A stretch of DNA of 64,000 bases from NCBI GenBank assembly GCA_023426545.1, contig JAFAAN010000058.1, positions 19,801 through 83,800 on the forward strand, read 5' to 3'. Each line of letters opens with the position of its first letter. Within the stretch, counting starts at the first letter, position 1. The notes under the pieces are model-generated. The model was not told where the DNA came from and made no database searches. It saw only the letters and a program-made list of their open reading frames with translations. The DNA is from Pseudomonadota bacterium. GTDB lineage: Bacteria; Myxococcota; Myxococcia; Myxococcales; Myxococcaceae. This document shows positions 10,663-18,817 of the stretch, in pieces. Both the position numbers and the translations under genes were made by a program.

Positions 10663-11950
10663 GCACCATCATCCGAACGAAGGCCCGGGGGTGGCGCGCG
10701 GAGCCGTAGAGTATCTGCGCCACCTCCACCGCGGTGGGCATCAGGTCATCCGCGTCGATGAGCGGGTCCACCGCCAGCGCCCGGTTGTCCTCCAGCCAGC
10801 GCCGCCACTGGCGCGCCTCCTCCACGGGCAGCGCCCCCGACAGGCGCTGGAGGTTGAGCAGCATCTCCAGCGCGATGCGGTTGCAGAACACCTCGCCCCC
10901 GCCGCGCCAGTCGCGTGCGGCCTGGAGCTCGCGCCGCAGCGAGTCCCCGTCCCCCAGCGCGGCGTGGTACGCCAGGAGCGGCAGCGGCAGGCCCCGGGCG
11001 ATGTCGAAGCCCATCTGCCCGTAGTAGCGGGGGTTGAAGTCGATGAGGAGGAAGTCGTCCTGCGTCTGGATGAACTCCACCTCGAAGACGCCGTGGTAGC
11101 CCAGGCGCCTGCACAGCCGCTGGAGCCCCGCGGCCAGCTCCTCGCGCACCGGGGCGGACTCGAAGCACACGCCCACGCCCAGCCGCCGGGGGCGCTGGAG
11201 CACCTTCATGGCGCCGCGCACCTCGAACAGCTCGCCCGTCTCGTCCACGAAGCCGGAGAGGCTGTAGATGCCCTCGGCCGCCTCCGGGTGGAACTCCTGC
11301 ACCATGGGGCGGGACACCGCGGGGTCGAAGCGCACCAGCATGGGCGCGTACCCGTCCCGGGAGAAGGCGCGGTACTCCTCCGCCAGCTCCGCGGGCGCCT
11401 GCACCGGCTGCCCCTTGCGGTGGGTGGAGTAGAGAATCTGCGTGGTGGGCTTGATGAGGACGGGGAAGCGCGCCTCGCGTGACACCGCGTCCAGGTCCGC
11501 CTCGGACTCCGGGAACCACGTGCGCGGCAGCTTCAGGCCCACGGCCTGGCCCGCCTCGAAGAGCTTGCGCTTGTTGAGCAGGCCGTAGACGGCGTCGACG
11601 CCCGGGTCGTACAGGTGGAAGTACTCCGACAGCGCCTCGCGGTGCAGCGCCACCAGCCACGCCAGCTCATCGCTCGTCGGGTAGAGCACGTGCTGGAGCG
11701 GCTCGCGCCGGCCGAGCGCCAGCAACCACTCGATGAAGTCCTCGGCCTGGGACTCCGGCGGGCACTGGACGCGGCGGCCCACGAAGCGCGACCAGCTCGC
11801 CGGCCCCAGCTTGCCGGGGTCCGCCACCGTGACGTCGATGCCGTTGCGCCCGAAGCAACGGGCGGCCGCGAGCGTGCCGTAGAAGCCCGCGGAGAAGAGC
11901 AGCACGGAGGGCCGGCCCTCCACGCGAACCCGGGGTGCCTGCTCCAACAT
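10652..11950 (-). CDS. ATP-grasp carboxylate-amine ligase
   Basis: A protein of about 432 residues with the ATP-grasp layout: an N-terminal Rossmann-like part (SVLLFSAGFYGTLAAARCFG), the ATP-binding lysine strand PVLIKPTT, and the metal-binding C-terminal segment FEVEFIQTQDDFLLIDFNPRYYGQ. These enzymes join a carboxylate to an amine through an acyl phosphate. I chose ATG 11950, which directly precedes the core. The frame stays open to ATG 12115, and the extra 55 residues begin like a signal peptide (MKRHIFSLLTAALAASSSG). An export signal on a cytosolic ligase would be odd, so the start is uncertain. It faces the decarboxylase tail-to-tail; partnership is inferred. Confidence 0.82.
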   Translation of the reverse strand: MLEQAPRVRVEGRPSVLLFSAGFYGTLAAARCFGRNGIDVTVADPGKLGPASWSRFVGRRVQCPPESQAEDFIEWLLALGRREPLQHVLYPTSDELAWLVALHREALSEYFHLYDPGVDAVYGLLNKRKLFEAGQAVGLKLPRTWFPESEADLDAVSREARFPVLIKPTTQILYSTHRKGQPVQAPAELAEEYRAFSRDGYAPMLVRFDPAVSRPMVQEFHPEAAEGIYSLSGFVDETGELFEVRGAMKVLQRPRRLGVGVCFESAPVREELAAGLQRLCRRLGYHGVFEVEFIQTQDDFLLIDFNPRYYGQMGFDIARGLPLPLLAYHAALGDGDSLRRELQAARDWRGGGEVFCNRIALEMLLNLQRLSGALPVEEARQWRRWLEDNRALAVDPLIDADDLMPTAVEVAQILYGSARHPRAFVRMMVLNR

Positions 11951-12241
11951 GGCGGTCTCGTTCTCCTGCTGCGTTCCTGGCACGCGTCCCATGCCCTCAC
12001 GGCGCGAGCGCTGCGGCACCGGCCGCACGGCGCCAGCGGCCTGGGCAGGCATGCCGACACCCGACGAGCTCGCGGCCAGCGCCGCGGTGAGGAGGGAAAA
12101 GATGTGCCGTTTCATGTCGTAGGTGAGCCGCGCTTCCGCGCGTGTGTGCGTGGATGGCGAGGGCCTCGGGATTTCCCAGACCAGAATACTCGCACGCCCC
12201 CCCGCTTGGCTTCCCTCCCCTGCGCCCTCTTCTTCTCTGAG

Positions 12242-13060
12242 TCAGGGACAGACCCCCTCCTTGGGCCTCCAAACAACGAACCCATGGGCGAGGAGCCACG
12301 GGTCCGTCGCCACGCCCTCCACGCGCGTGGCCAGTCCCAGGGCGGCCTCGCGAAAGGCCTCGGGGGGGTGGGCATGGCCCGACGTGCGGGCCTGCTGCCA
12401 CGCGCCGCCCCACGCCGCGAAGAAGTCGTGGATGGGCTCACCCGGGCGCACCCGGCGGCGCAAGTCTCGGGGGAGCCAGTCACGGAACAGCACCGGCGCG
12501 AAGCCGTGACGAAAGTCGGTGTGGAACAGCAGCCCCTCCCGGAAGGGCATGGCGTCCGGGTTTCCGGCGCCGCGCCGCAGCAGGTGCGCGCAGAGCACCG
12601 CGCCCTCCGCGTCCGCGCTGCCCTCCACCAGCAGGCCGGACGGCAGCAGGTAGCTGCCCAGGGTGCGGTGGACCTCGGGGACGCGCTCGGGCGCGCCCTG
12701 GCGGAGCAGGTTCATGGCCCGCACCAGCCGGGCGGGCTCGTCGGCGCGCAGCGGCAGCGCGAAGCCGCCCTGCCGGAAGTGCGTCCGCGCGTCGGCCTCC
12801 GCCTGAGCGCCGGCCGCGCGCTCCGCGTCCAGCTCCACGCCCACCACGCTCAGCTCGGGGTTGAGCGCGCGGAAGGCCTCGGCGCTCTCCAGGGTCGTCC
12901 ACGGGTGCTCGCCAAAGCCCACGTCGACGAAGACCGCGTGGGCCCAGGGGCCGTCACGGCGTTCGAGCAGCGGGCGCTCGAAGCGGCACAGGTACGCATC
13001 CAGCGCGCGCAAGCGGCCACGCGAGGTCCTCCCACGCGTCTTCGTGTCCAATGACGGCAT
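12242..13060 (-). CDS. Probable class I SAM-dependent methyltransferase
   Basis: A 272-residue protein. HAVFVDVGFGEHPWTTLES followed by LSVVGVELDAERA resembles motif I and the acidic end of beta-2 of class I methyltransferases. Downstream, RQGGFALPLRADEPARLVRAMNLLRQG fits the motif II-III region. The C-terminal half is not one I recognise. The frame stays open upstream to 13237, but ATG 13060 is the first plausible start; no good ribosome site is visible. It lies 61 nt downstream of the metallo-hydrolase gene on the same strand, so the pair is probably co-transcribed. Substrate unknown. Confidence 0.65.
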   Translation of the reverse strand: MPSLDTKTRGRTSRGRLRALDAYLCRFERPLLERRDGPWAHAVFVDVGFGEHPWTTLESAEAFRALNPELSVVGVELDAERAAGAQAEADARTHFRQGGFALPLRADEPARLVRAMNLLRQGAPERVPEVHRTLGSYLLPSGLLVEGSADAEGAVLCAHLLRRGAGNPDAMPFREGLLFHTDFRHGFAPVLFRDWLPRDLRRRVRPGEPIHDFFAAWGGAWQQARTSGHAHPPEAFREAALGLATRVEGVATDPWLLAHGFVVWRPKEGVCP

Positions 13061-13121
13061 GCCGCGCTCATGGGCGAGCCGGGCGGAGACGTCAAGTCCA
13101 CCCCGTCCGGCGCGGCGCGCC

Positions 13122-14648
13122 TCACGCCACCTGCCCGAAGGGCCACTCGAAGCCGGGATGGCGCAGCACCTCGGGGGTGCGCGCGCCTCGCCAGCGCAGC
13201 GACTCGCCTGGGCGCAGCACCAGGGGCCGTGGCCCATCCTTCATCGCGCGCCGCACCTCGACGAGCCGCTCCGGGTAGGGGTCCGCGTCCGGATTCTCGT
13301 CCAGGTGGCTCGCGCCGCTCACCGGCTCGCCCGGGTAACCCGCGTACCGGGGCCCCATGCCCTCGCGCCAGTACCAGGGCGCCCCACCGTCCGCGCAGGG
13401 CACCACGCAGCGCGCGCCGAGCAGCGCGCCGTAGCACAGCGCCTCCTCCGGCCCGGCCATGAGCCGCTGCGGCGCCGTCAACGCCGCGCGGGGGACGTTG
13501 ACGAGGAACGCCTCCAGCGTCGTGAAGCCGAAGAAGATGGGCGCCAGCCGGACGCCGCAGAAGAGCACGTCCACGGGGGCCTCGCGGCGCACGCACTGGC
13601 ACACCGTCGCCATGTCTCCACGCACGTCGTGCCCCGCGTCCGCGAAGAAGGCCGCGGAGAAGCCGGGCGCCCGCACCAGCCACGTATTGCCCTCGTTGAA
13701 GAGGTCCGGGTACGGGCCTTCTTCAGCCGTGGGCTGCTCGCCGTGGAATGGCAGCGCCCGCACGGTGACGTCCCCCACCTGTCGGGACTCGCCCCAGCGC
13801 AGCGGCTCCACGCGCGTGAAGCCGAGCTGCGCCAGCCGCAGCGCGCAGTCCGTGGAGAAGAGGCTCTCGCGGGTGACGGCCGGCACGAAGATGCGCGTGT
13901 CACGCGGCAGCGGCAGCAGCGAGCCCAGATGGAAGTGGTCACCATGGGAGTGGGTGATGAGCACCGCGTCCACGCGGCCCACGTCGCGGGGCTGCATCGG
14001 CGAATAGCCCGGCGCATCCACCGCGCCCGCGGGCCGGAAATACGGGTCCACCAGCACGCGCCCCTGGCGCCCGGAGACCAGCACCGTGTTGTGGCCCACG
14101 AAGAGCGCCCCCGGCGCGGACACCTCCACGGGGGCCTCATGCCGCACGAGCCAGCCAGCCTGACCAAGGTCCGCCACCAGCTCCGCCAGCACGGGCAGCG
14201 CCGAGAAGGCCCGCAGCTCCGCGCGCGTGGCGCCTCGGGCAAGCGCCGCGAAGAAGTCCGCCACGGCCGGCCACTCTGCCGCGCGCACCGGGACATCGAG
14301 CCCCAGGGCGTCCTGGCGCAGGTGCAGCACGCGAGGCCGGTGCCGCGTGGCCTCCGGGAACAACACGTCGGGCCGCAACACCCGCCGCCCCATCCGGCGC
14401 GTCCTGCCCATGCACAGCGCGGCGTAGCGCGGGGTGTCCTCCAGCCAGCGCACCAGCGCCTCCGCCTCGCGCAGCGCGCCCTCACGGCCCAGCTTCGCGA
14501 CATGCCGCTTCAGCGGGAGGAAGGCCCGACGCACGGGGCGTGCAGTGGGGCCCTGGATGCTGCAACCCAGGTCCTCGTGGTGGTTGGACTCCGTCCGGGC
14601 CGAGGCGAGCACGGCCAGGCTGACGCCCCGGTGCAGGGTGAATCGCAT
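13122..14648 (-). CDS. Metallo-beta-lactamase-fold hydrolase with extra N-terminal domain
   Basis: A 508-residue protein. The first 200 residues do not match a family I recognise. The metallo-hydrolase domain then carries THSHGDH at 232-238 (the HxHxDH metal site), with LVDPYF before it and AAFFADAGHD later supplying further ligands. The C-terminus (CYGALLGARCVVPCADGGAPWYW) recalls UlaG or CMP-Neu5Ac hydroxylase-like MBL proteins. It is cytosolic, with no signal peptide. ATG 14648 and GTG 14666 are both possible starts. With the methyltransferase 61 nt downstream it likely forms a small operon of unknown product, divergent from the OPT transporter. Confidence 0.78.
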   Translation of the reverse strand: MRFTLHRGVSLAVLASARTESNHHEDLGCSIQGPTARPVRRAFLPLKRHVAKLGREGALREAEALVRWLEDTPRYAALCMGRTRRMGRRVLRPDVLFPEATRHRPRVLHLRQDALGLDVPVRAAEWPAVADFFAALARGATRAELRAFSALPVLAELVADLGQAGWLVRHEAPVEVSAPGALFVGHNTVLVSGRQGRVLVDPYFRPAGAVDAPGYSPMQPRDVGRVDAVLITHSHGDHFHLGSLLPLPRDTRIFVPAVTRESLFSTDCALRLAQLGFTRVEPLRWGESRQVGDVTVRALPFHGEQPTAEEGPYPDLFNEGNTWLVRAPGFSAAFFADAGHDVRGDMATVCQCVRREAPVDVLFCGVRLAPIFFGFTTLEAFLVNVPRAALTAPQRLMAGPEEALCYGALLGARCVVPCADGGAPWYWREGMGPRYAGYPGEPVSGASHLDENPDADPYPERLVEVRRAMKDGPRPLVLRPGESLRWRGARTPEVLRHPGFEWPFGQVA

Positions 14649-14780
14649 GTCAGCAGATGTTGCCACGCGGCGCGGCGCGGCGGCGCGACTCCTGAAGGCG
14701 GGCGAGCAGACACCCCGGGCCCCGCCCCGACGGCCCAGGTTGTGACAGGGGCGCCGAAGGCCGATACCCTTCGCCTCCGC

Positions 14781-16646
14781 ATGTCACTGCCTGCCCCCTC
14801 GCTCCCCCCGGAGTCCCCGCTCCCGTCCTCGGGTGGCCCCTCCTCCGAATCCACCGAAACCCGCTTCCGCTGGCTTCCCCCCGTGGGGACGTGGAAGTAC
14901 CACCTGCTGCTGAGCGCGGTCGCGCTGCTCGTCCTGGGCCCCCTGGGCGGCATCGCCGCCTCGTACATGAACTTCAGCGTGGGCTTCTTCGTGGGCGGGC
15001 AGGTGCTGGCCGGCATCCTCGGCAGCGCCGTCACCTACGGCTACGGCGCGGAGGGCAAGCACGGCGCCAACTACATGCAGACGATGGCCGCCTCGGTGGC
15101 CTCGCTGTGCGCCATGTCCGTGCTCATCCAGTCCATGGTGTGGCTGGGCATGGAGATGCCCCCGGCCTGGCAGCTGATGCTCTTCGTCGGCTGCGTGGGC
15201 ATGTTCGCGGTGGGCGTGGGCATGCTCTATACGCCCCTGCTGGTGGACCGGCTCCAGCTTGACTACCCGTCCGGGCTGGCGGTGGCCAACATCCTGCGGG
15301 CCCTCACGGACAAGCGCCTGCTCAAGACGTCCATCTCCAAGCTGGGCGGCGGCACGCTGCTGGGCGCCCTGGCGGCATGGATGACGGAGAAGGTGGCCGT
15401 CGTCGCCTCCATCGGCACCAGCGCGGCGACGCTGGGCGCGGGCATGATTGTCGGCAGCCGCATCACCGTGCCGGCCATCGTCATGGCCGTCATCGGCGTG
15501 CTCATGTTGCCGCTCCTGCGAAGCATCGGCTGGCTGGGACCGCAAGACCCGTTCCGCAAGATTGGCTTCGTCATCGGCCTCGCGATGATCTGCGGCGCGG
15601 CCGTGGTGGACCTGTCGCTGCTGGCGGTCCAGGCCTTCAAGCGCATCCGCGACCGGGCCGCGGTGAAGGATGACGCGGAGGAGGCGTCCTGGAAGCAGGT
15701 CAACATGCCCCGGCTGGTGGCCTGGGTCGGCGTCTGGGGCGCGGCGACGCTGTTCGTGGGCACGCAAATCCTGGGTCAGCCCATGGGCTGGCTCCTCTTC
15801 GGGATGCTGCTTTCGCTGCTCTTCGTGCTCATCAACGGCATCTCGTACGGCATCACCGACCAGAACCCCATCTCCAGCGCGTTCGTCATCTCCGTGCTGA
15901 TGATGTCCATGCTGGGCCTGAGGATTCCGCTCGTGGGCCTGATGGCGGCCACCATCCTGCTCATCTCGACCTCGGTGGGCTGCGACATGCAGCAGGACCG
16001 CTCCACGGGCTGGCGCCTGGGCACCAACCGCGTCACCCAGTTCCGCTACCAGGTGCTGGGCGTGACGATGGGCGCGCTGCTGTGCGTGGGACTGGCGCGC
16101 GTGTTCATGACGGCCTATCCGGCGCTCACCATCAACCAACTCGACAACCCGGACGCCGAGGTGGGCCAGTGGGGCTCCGCGATGACCTACAAGCTCGTGG
16201 GCGCGATTCGCGACCTGGGCTCGCTGTCTGAAGCCACGGTGAACGCGCTGCTCGTCGGCCTGGCCATCGGCTTCGTCTTCGAGGTCCTGCGCAAGGTGGT
16301 GCGCGGCAACGCGAGCTACCAGCGCTACGTGAAGAGCTCCCGCGCGGGCTTCGCGCTGGGCTGGACGGTGGACGCCATCCTGCTCCCCAGCCCCTATGCC
16401 GCGTCCTTCGGCGGCTTCGTCGCGTTTCCCGTATCGCTGTGGTTCGGCGCGGGCGGCATCGTCACGTCCCTCTGGAACACGCTGACGAAGCGCGGACAGC
16501 CGTCCGCCAGTGGCGGCCCGGGTGCAGGCGAAGCCATTCCGGAGGACATGAGCACCATGTCCCTCATGGGTGGCGGCCTCATCGCCGGCGAGTCGCTCTT
16601 CTTCCTCATCGCCGGCCTCATCGGCCTCGCGTCCCTGTTGGCGTAG
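14781..16646 (+). CDS. OPT-family oligopeptide/metal-chelate transporter
   Basis: A 621-residue integral membrane protein with more than a dozen hydrophobic segments. A proline-rich N-terminal tail (1-35) precedes the first segment YHLLLSAVALLVLGPLGGIA. Family hallmarks include ASYMNFSVGFFVGGQVLAG, the cytoplasmic loop around DYPSGLAVANILRAL, and SVGCDMQQDRSTGWRLGTNR. OPT proteins are secondary transporters that import oligopeptides or metal-chelating peptides, probably with protons. The start ATG 14781 has no strong ribosome site but precedes the family N-terminus. A GC-rich hairpin follows the stop. Confidence 0.93.
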   Translation: MSLPAPSLPPESPLPSSGGPSSESTETRFRWLPPVGTWKYHLLLSAVALLVLGPLGGIAASYMNFSVGFFVGGQVLAGILGSAVTYGYGAEGKHGANYMQTMAASVASLCAMSVLIQSMVWLGMEMPPAWQLMLFVGCVGMFAVGVGMLYTPLLVDRLQLDYPSGLAVANILRALTDKRLLKTSISKLGGGTLLGALAAWMTEKVAVVASIGTSAATLGAGMIVGSRITVPAIVMAVIGVLMLPLLRSIGWLGPQDPFRKIGFVIGLAMICGAAVVDLSLLAVQAFKRIRDRAAVKDDAEEASWKQVNMPRLVAWVGVWGAATLFVGTQILGQPMGWLLFGMLLSLLFVLINGISYGITDQNPISSAFVISVLMMSMLGLRIPLVGLMAATILLISTSVGCDMQQDRSTGWRLGTNRVTQFRYQVLGVTMGALLCVGLARVFMTAYPALTINQLDNPDAEVGQWGSAMTYKLVGAIRDLGSLSEATVNALLVGLAIGFVFEVLRKVVRGNASYQRYVKSSRAGFALGWTVDAILLPSPYAASFGGFVAFPVSLWFGAGGIVTSLWNTLTKRGQPSASGGPGAGEAIPEDMSTMSLMGGGLIAGESLFFLIAGLIGLASLLA

Positions 16647-16662
16647 CAGCACCCACGGCAGG

Positions 16663-16697
16663 GCCCCCGGAGGCGGAGCAGGCGCGGCCCCGGGGGC
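16663..16697 (+). terminator. Hairpin after the OPT gene
   Basis: GCCCCCGG at 16663-16670 pairs perfectly with CCGGGGGC at 16690-16697. It lies 17 nt after the transporter stop and ends 4 nt before the -35 box of the Thr-leader promoter, so it plausibly insulates the two units. There is no T-run, so termination efficiency is uncertain. Confidence 0.45.
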
Positions 16698-16701
16698 TGG
16701 G

Positions 16702-16730
16702 TTGACAATTCTCAGTGCCGCTCGCATCTT
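16702..16730 (+). promoter_or_regulatory. Sigma-70-type promoter of the ThrRS attenuator
   Basis: TTGACA at 16702-16707 is a perfect -35 box. A 17-nt spacer leads to CATCTT at 16725-16730, which keeps A2 and T6 of the -10 consensus. Transcription would begin near 16737, at or within a nucleotide or two of the GTG that opens the leader peptide, so the leader would be translated from a leaderless or nearly leaderless mRNA. Confidence 0.5.
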
Positions 16731-16737
16731 GCAGTCC

Positions 16738-16818
16738 GTGAGCTTCGTCAACACCACCACGACCACCGGCACCACGACTCGCTTCGGCGGGCGTGGAGCG
16801 GTGCGCGTCACGTGGTGA
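16738..16818 (+). CDS. Threonine-rich leader peptide of the thrS attenuator
   Basis: A 26-codon reading frame, GTG to TGA. After MSFVN come five consecutive Thr codons (16753-16767), one Gly, and three more Thr codons (16771-16779): eight Thr in nine codons. The rest is arginine- and glycine-rich and ends VRVTW. The layout copies the thrL leader of the E. coli threonine operon, but here the downstream gene is a threonyl-tRNA synthetase. Its role is to sense charged tRNA-Thr: ribosomes slow on the Thr run when charging is low. TTG at 16729 is an alternative in-frame start. No ribosome site is visible, consistent with leaderless initiation. Confidence 0.75.
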   Translation: MSFVNTTTTTGTTTRFGGRGAVRVTW

Positions 16819-16832
16819 GCTGACGAACGCAC
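16801..16832 (+). promoter_or_regulatory. Antiterminator hairpin of the thrS attenuator
   Basis: GTGCGCGTCA (16801-16810) pairs with TGACG (16821-16825) and CGCAC (16828-16832), a 10-bp stem with a two-nucleotide AA bulge and a loop that contains the leader stop codon. The 3' strand uses the same CGCAC that starts the downstream terminator stem, so the two hairpins exclude each other. A ribosome stalled on the Thr codons ends about 10 nt short of this stem and leaves it free to form. A ribosome at the stop codon would melt it. Confidence 0.6.
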
Positions 16833-16872
16833 GGTTCCCTGCCCCGCCGTCTCCGGCCGGGGCAACCGTGCG
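16828..16872 (+). terminator. Attenuator terminator hairpin before thrS
   Basis: CGCACGGTT (16828-16836) pairs with AACCGTGCG (16864-16872), and inside it GCCCCG (16841-16846) pairs with CGGGGC (16858-16863). This makes a 15-bp stem with a 4-nt bulge and an 11-nt loop, lying between the leader stop codon and the synthetase start. No T-run follows, so it may need a pausing factor or act by Rho, as is common in very GC-rich genomes. Confidence 0.6.
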
Positions 16873-16928
16873 CTCGCTCAGCGCTCCGTCCGGATGGCAC
16901 CTCACCCTTCCGATTCGGAGACGAAGCA

Positions 16929-18131
16929 ATGCTCGATGAACACGACCACCGCGCGCTGGGCCAGCGCCTGGACCTCTTCCATCTTCAGGAAGAGGCGCCC
17001 GGCATGGTGTTCTGGCACCCCCGTGGGCTGCTGCTGCACCGCCTGCTGGAGGAGCACGTGCGCCAGCGCATGCGGCGCGAGGGCTACCAGGAAGTCCGGA
17101 CCCCTCAAATCTACGCGCAGCCCCTGTGGGAGCGCAGCGGCCACTGGGACAACTTCCGGGAGAACATGTTCCTCGTGGAGGACGGCGCGCGGCACCTGGG
17201 CGTGAAGCCGGTGAGCTGCCCTGGCCACATCGAGCTGGTGCGGCGCATGGCCCCCAGCTACCGCGACCTGCCGCTGCGGCTGGGCGAGTTCGGGCTGGTG
17301 CATCGCGCCGAGCCTGGAGGCGCGCTCCATGGGCTGTTCCGCCTGCGCCAGTTCACCCAGGATGACGGCCACATCTTCTGTGCCGAGGCGCAGGTGGTGC
17401 CGGAGGTGGTCCGCTTCGCGCGCTCGCTGAGGGCCTTCTACGCGGGCTTCGGCTTCGACGACGTCCGGGTCGCCTTCTCCGGCCGGCCGCCCGCCCGCGC
17501 GGGCCGCGACGAGGTGTGGGACAAGGCCGAGTCGTGGCTCCTGCTCGCCGCGAGGGAGGCGGGGCTCGACTGCCACATGCAACCGGGCGAGGGCGCCTTC
17601 TACGGGCCCAAGCTGGAGTTCGTGCTCGAGGACAGGCTCGGGCGGGCGTGGCAGTGCGGGACCCTCCAGTTGGACCTCGTGCTGCCCGAACGCTTCGACC
17701 TCCATTACGTGGAGGCCTCGGGAGCCCGCGTCCGCCCGGTGATGCTTCACCGCGCGTTGCTCGGCAGCCTGGAGCGCTTCATCGGCGTGCTGCTGGAGCA
17801 CCACGGCGGCGCGCTTCCCCCCTGGCTCGCCCCCGAGCAGGTGGTGGTGGCCGCCGTGGGTGAAGCCGCCCACGACTACGCCGAGCGCTTCGCCGCGCAG
17901 CTGCGGGAGGCGGGCTGCCGCGCCCGCGTGGATGCGCGGAGAGAGTCCCTGTCGCGCAAGGTGCTGGACGCCCACGCGTCTGGCGTTCCATGGATGGTGG
18001 TCGCGGGCGCTCGGGAGATGGCCGAGGGCCATGTCCGGCTCCGGCTGCGCGACGGCGCGCAGCGCGAGCTGCCGTGGGGTGTGGCCGTGGCGGAGCTCGC
18101 CGCCGCGTGCCGCCCCGCACCGGACGCATGA
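16929..18131 (+). CDS. thrS: Threonyl-tRNA synthetase, short form lacking TGS and editing domains
   Basis: A 400-residue class II synthetase, against about 640 for full ThrRS. It begins at the catalytic core: HLQEEAPGMVFWHPRG. The zinc ligands Cys97 (VSCPGH), His148 (FTQDDGHIF) and His274 (VMLHRALLGSLERF) and the motif 2 arginine region are conserved, and residues about 300-400 form the anticodon-binding domain. The missing N-terminal TGS and second additional domains normally carry serine-mischarging repair. GGAG lies 8 nt before ATG 16929. It is controlled by the Thr attenuator. A full-length thrS probably exists elsewhere (inference). Short forms can act as stress or resistance duplicates. 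Confidence 0.92.
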   Translation: MLDEHDHRALGQRLDLFHLQEEAPGMVFWHPRGLLLHRLLEEHVRQRMRREGYQEVRTPQIYAQPLWERSGHWDNFRENMFLVEDGARHLGVKPVSCPGHIELVRRMAPSYRDLPLRLGEFGLVHRAEPGGALHGLFRLRQFTQDDGHIFCAEAQVVPEVVRFARSLRAFYAGFGFDDVRVAFSGRPPARAGRDEVWDKAESWLLLAAREAGLDCHMQPGEGAFYGPKLEFVLEDRLGRAWQCGTLQLDLVLPERFDLHYVEASGARVRPVMLHRALLGSLERFIGVLLEHHGGALPPWLAPEQVVVAAVGEAAHDYAERFAAQLREAGCRARVDARRESLSRKVLDAHASGVPWMVVAGAREMAEGHVRLRLRDGAQRELPWGVAVAELAAACRPAPDA

Positions 18132-18138
18132 GAAACAG

Positions 18139-18176
18139 CGGGGCGCGAGGGGCGGGCTCCCGCCGCTCGCGCCCCG
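18139..18176. terminator. Bidirectional terminator hairpin between thrS and the CBS gene
   Basis: CGGGGCGCGAG (18139-18149) pairs perfectly with CTCGCGCCCCG (18166-18176), with a further GC-rich inner stem. It sits between the converging stops of the synthetase (18131) and the CBS-domain gene (18182), so it can serve both. Confidence 0.55.
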
Positions 18177-18181
18177 TGACG

Positions 18182-18598
18182 TCAGGCCTGCTGGAGCCGC
18201 TCCAGCACCACACCGGCGTGCAGGACCTCCTCGGGCACCGTGGCCAGGTCATCCAGGCTCAGCAGGCCCACCGGGCGCCGGTCGGCATCCACCACCACGA
18301 GGCGGCGCACCATCTTCTCTTCCATCATCTGTTCCGCACGCTCCAGCTTCTCGTCCGCGTCGCAGGTGATGACCGTGGTCGTCATCACCTCGCGGACGGG
18401 CGTGGTGTTCGGGTCCTGCCCCAGGGCTGCGGACCGCACCGCGATGTCCCGGTCGGTCAGCATGCCCACCAGCGTCCCTCCTTCGAGCACGGGCAATGCG
18501 CCGATGTTGCACGTCCGCATCCTCAGGGCCGCGGCCCGGATGGGCTCACGCGCTTCGATGGTCTCCAGGTTCTTGGTCATCAGCTCGCCAACCCGCAT
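18182..18598 (-). CDS. Tandem CBS-domain protein
   Basis: A 138-residue protein made of two CBS domains: residues 1-60 (MRVGELMTKNLETIEA with NIGALPVLEGGTLVGMLTDRDIA) and 70-130 (VREVMTTTVITCDADEKL with VRRLVVVDADRRPVGLLSLDDLA). CBS pairs bind adenine nucleotides and sense energy state; stand-alone ones regulate partner enzymes or the redox system. AAGGAG lies a few nucleotides before ATG 18598. It is divergent from msrB. Partner unknown. Confidence 0.92.
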   Translation of the reverse strand: MRVGELMTKNLETIEAREPIRAAALRMRTCNIGALPVLEGGTLVGMLTDRDIAVRSAALGQDPNTTPVREVMTTTVITCDADEKLERAEQMMEEKMVRRLVVVDADRRPVGLLSLDDLATVPEEVLHAGVVLERLQQA

Positions 18599-18817
18599 GA
18601 CGCTCTCCTTCCTCTGCGTGACTGCGTGACATCCCTCCCCACTCCCATGGAAACCGTGGCGCTGCGCCGCAGCCTCCCGCCCCCCGTCCGGCCGGGATGC
18701 GGGGGAACAGGCAATCCCCCCACCCTCCCGCTGCCCACCGGGCGCGACCCTGGGGCAGGATGCGCATCTGATGTGCGCGTGGGCCCCGGTCCGGGCCCGG
18801 ACAAGGAGCACGAAGGC

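Noticed and set aside
12861..14780. Long plus-strand extension of the OPT transporter frame upstream of 14781
   Set aside because: It runs antisense through the methyltransferase and metallo-hydrolase genes and looks nothing like a transporter.
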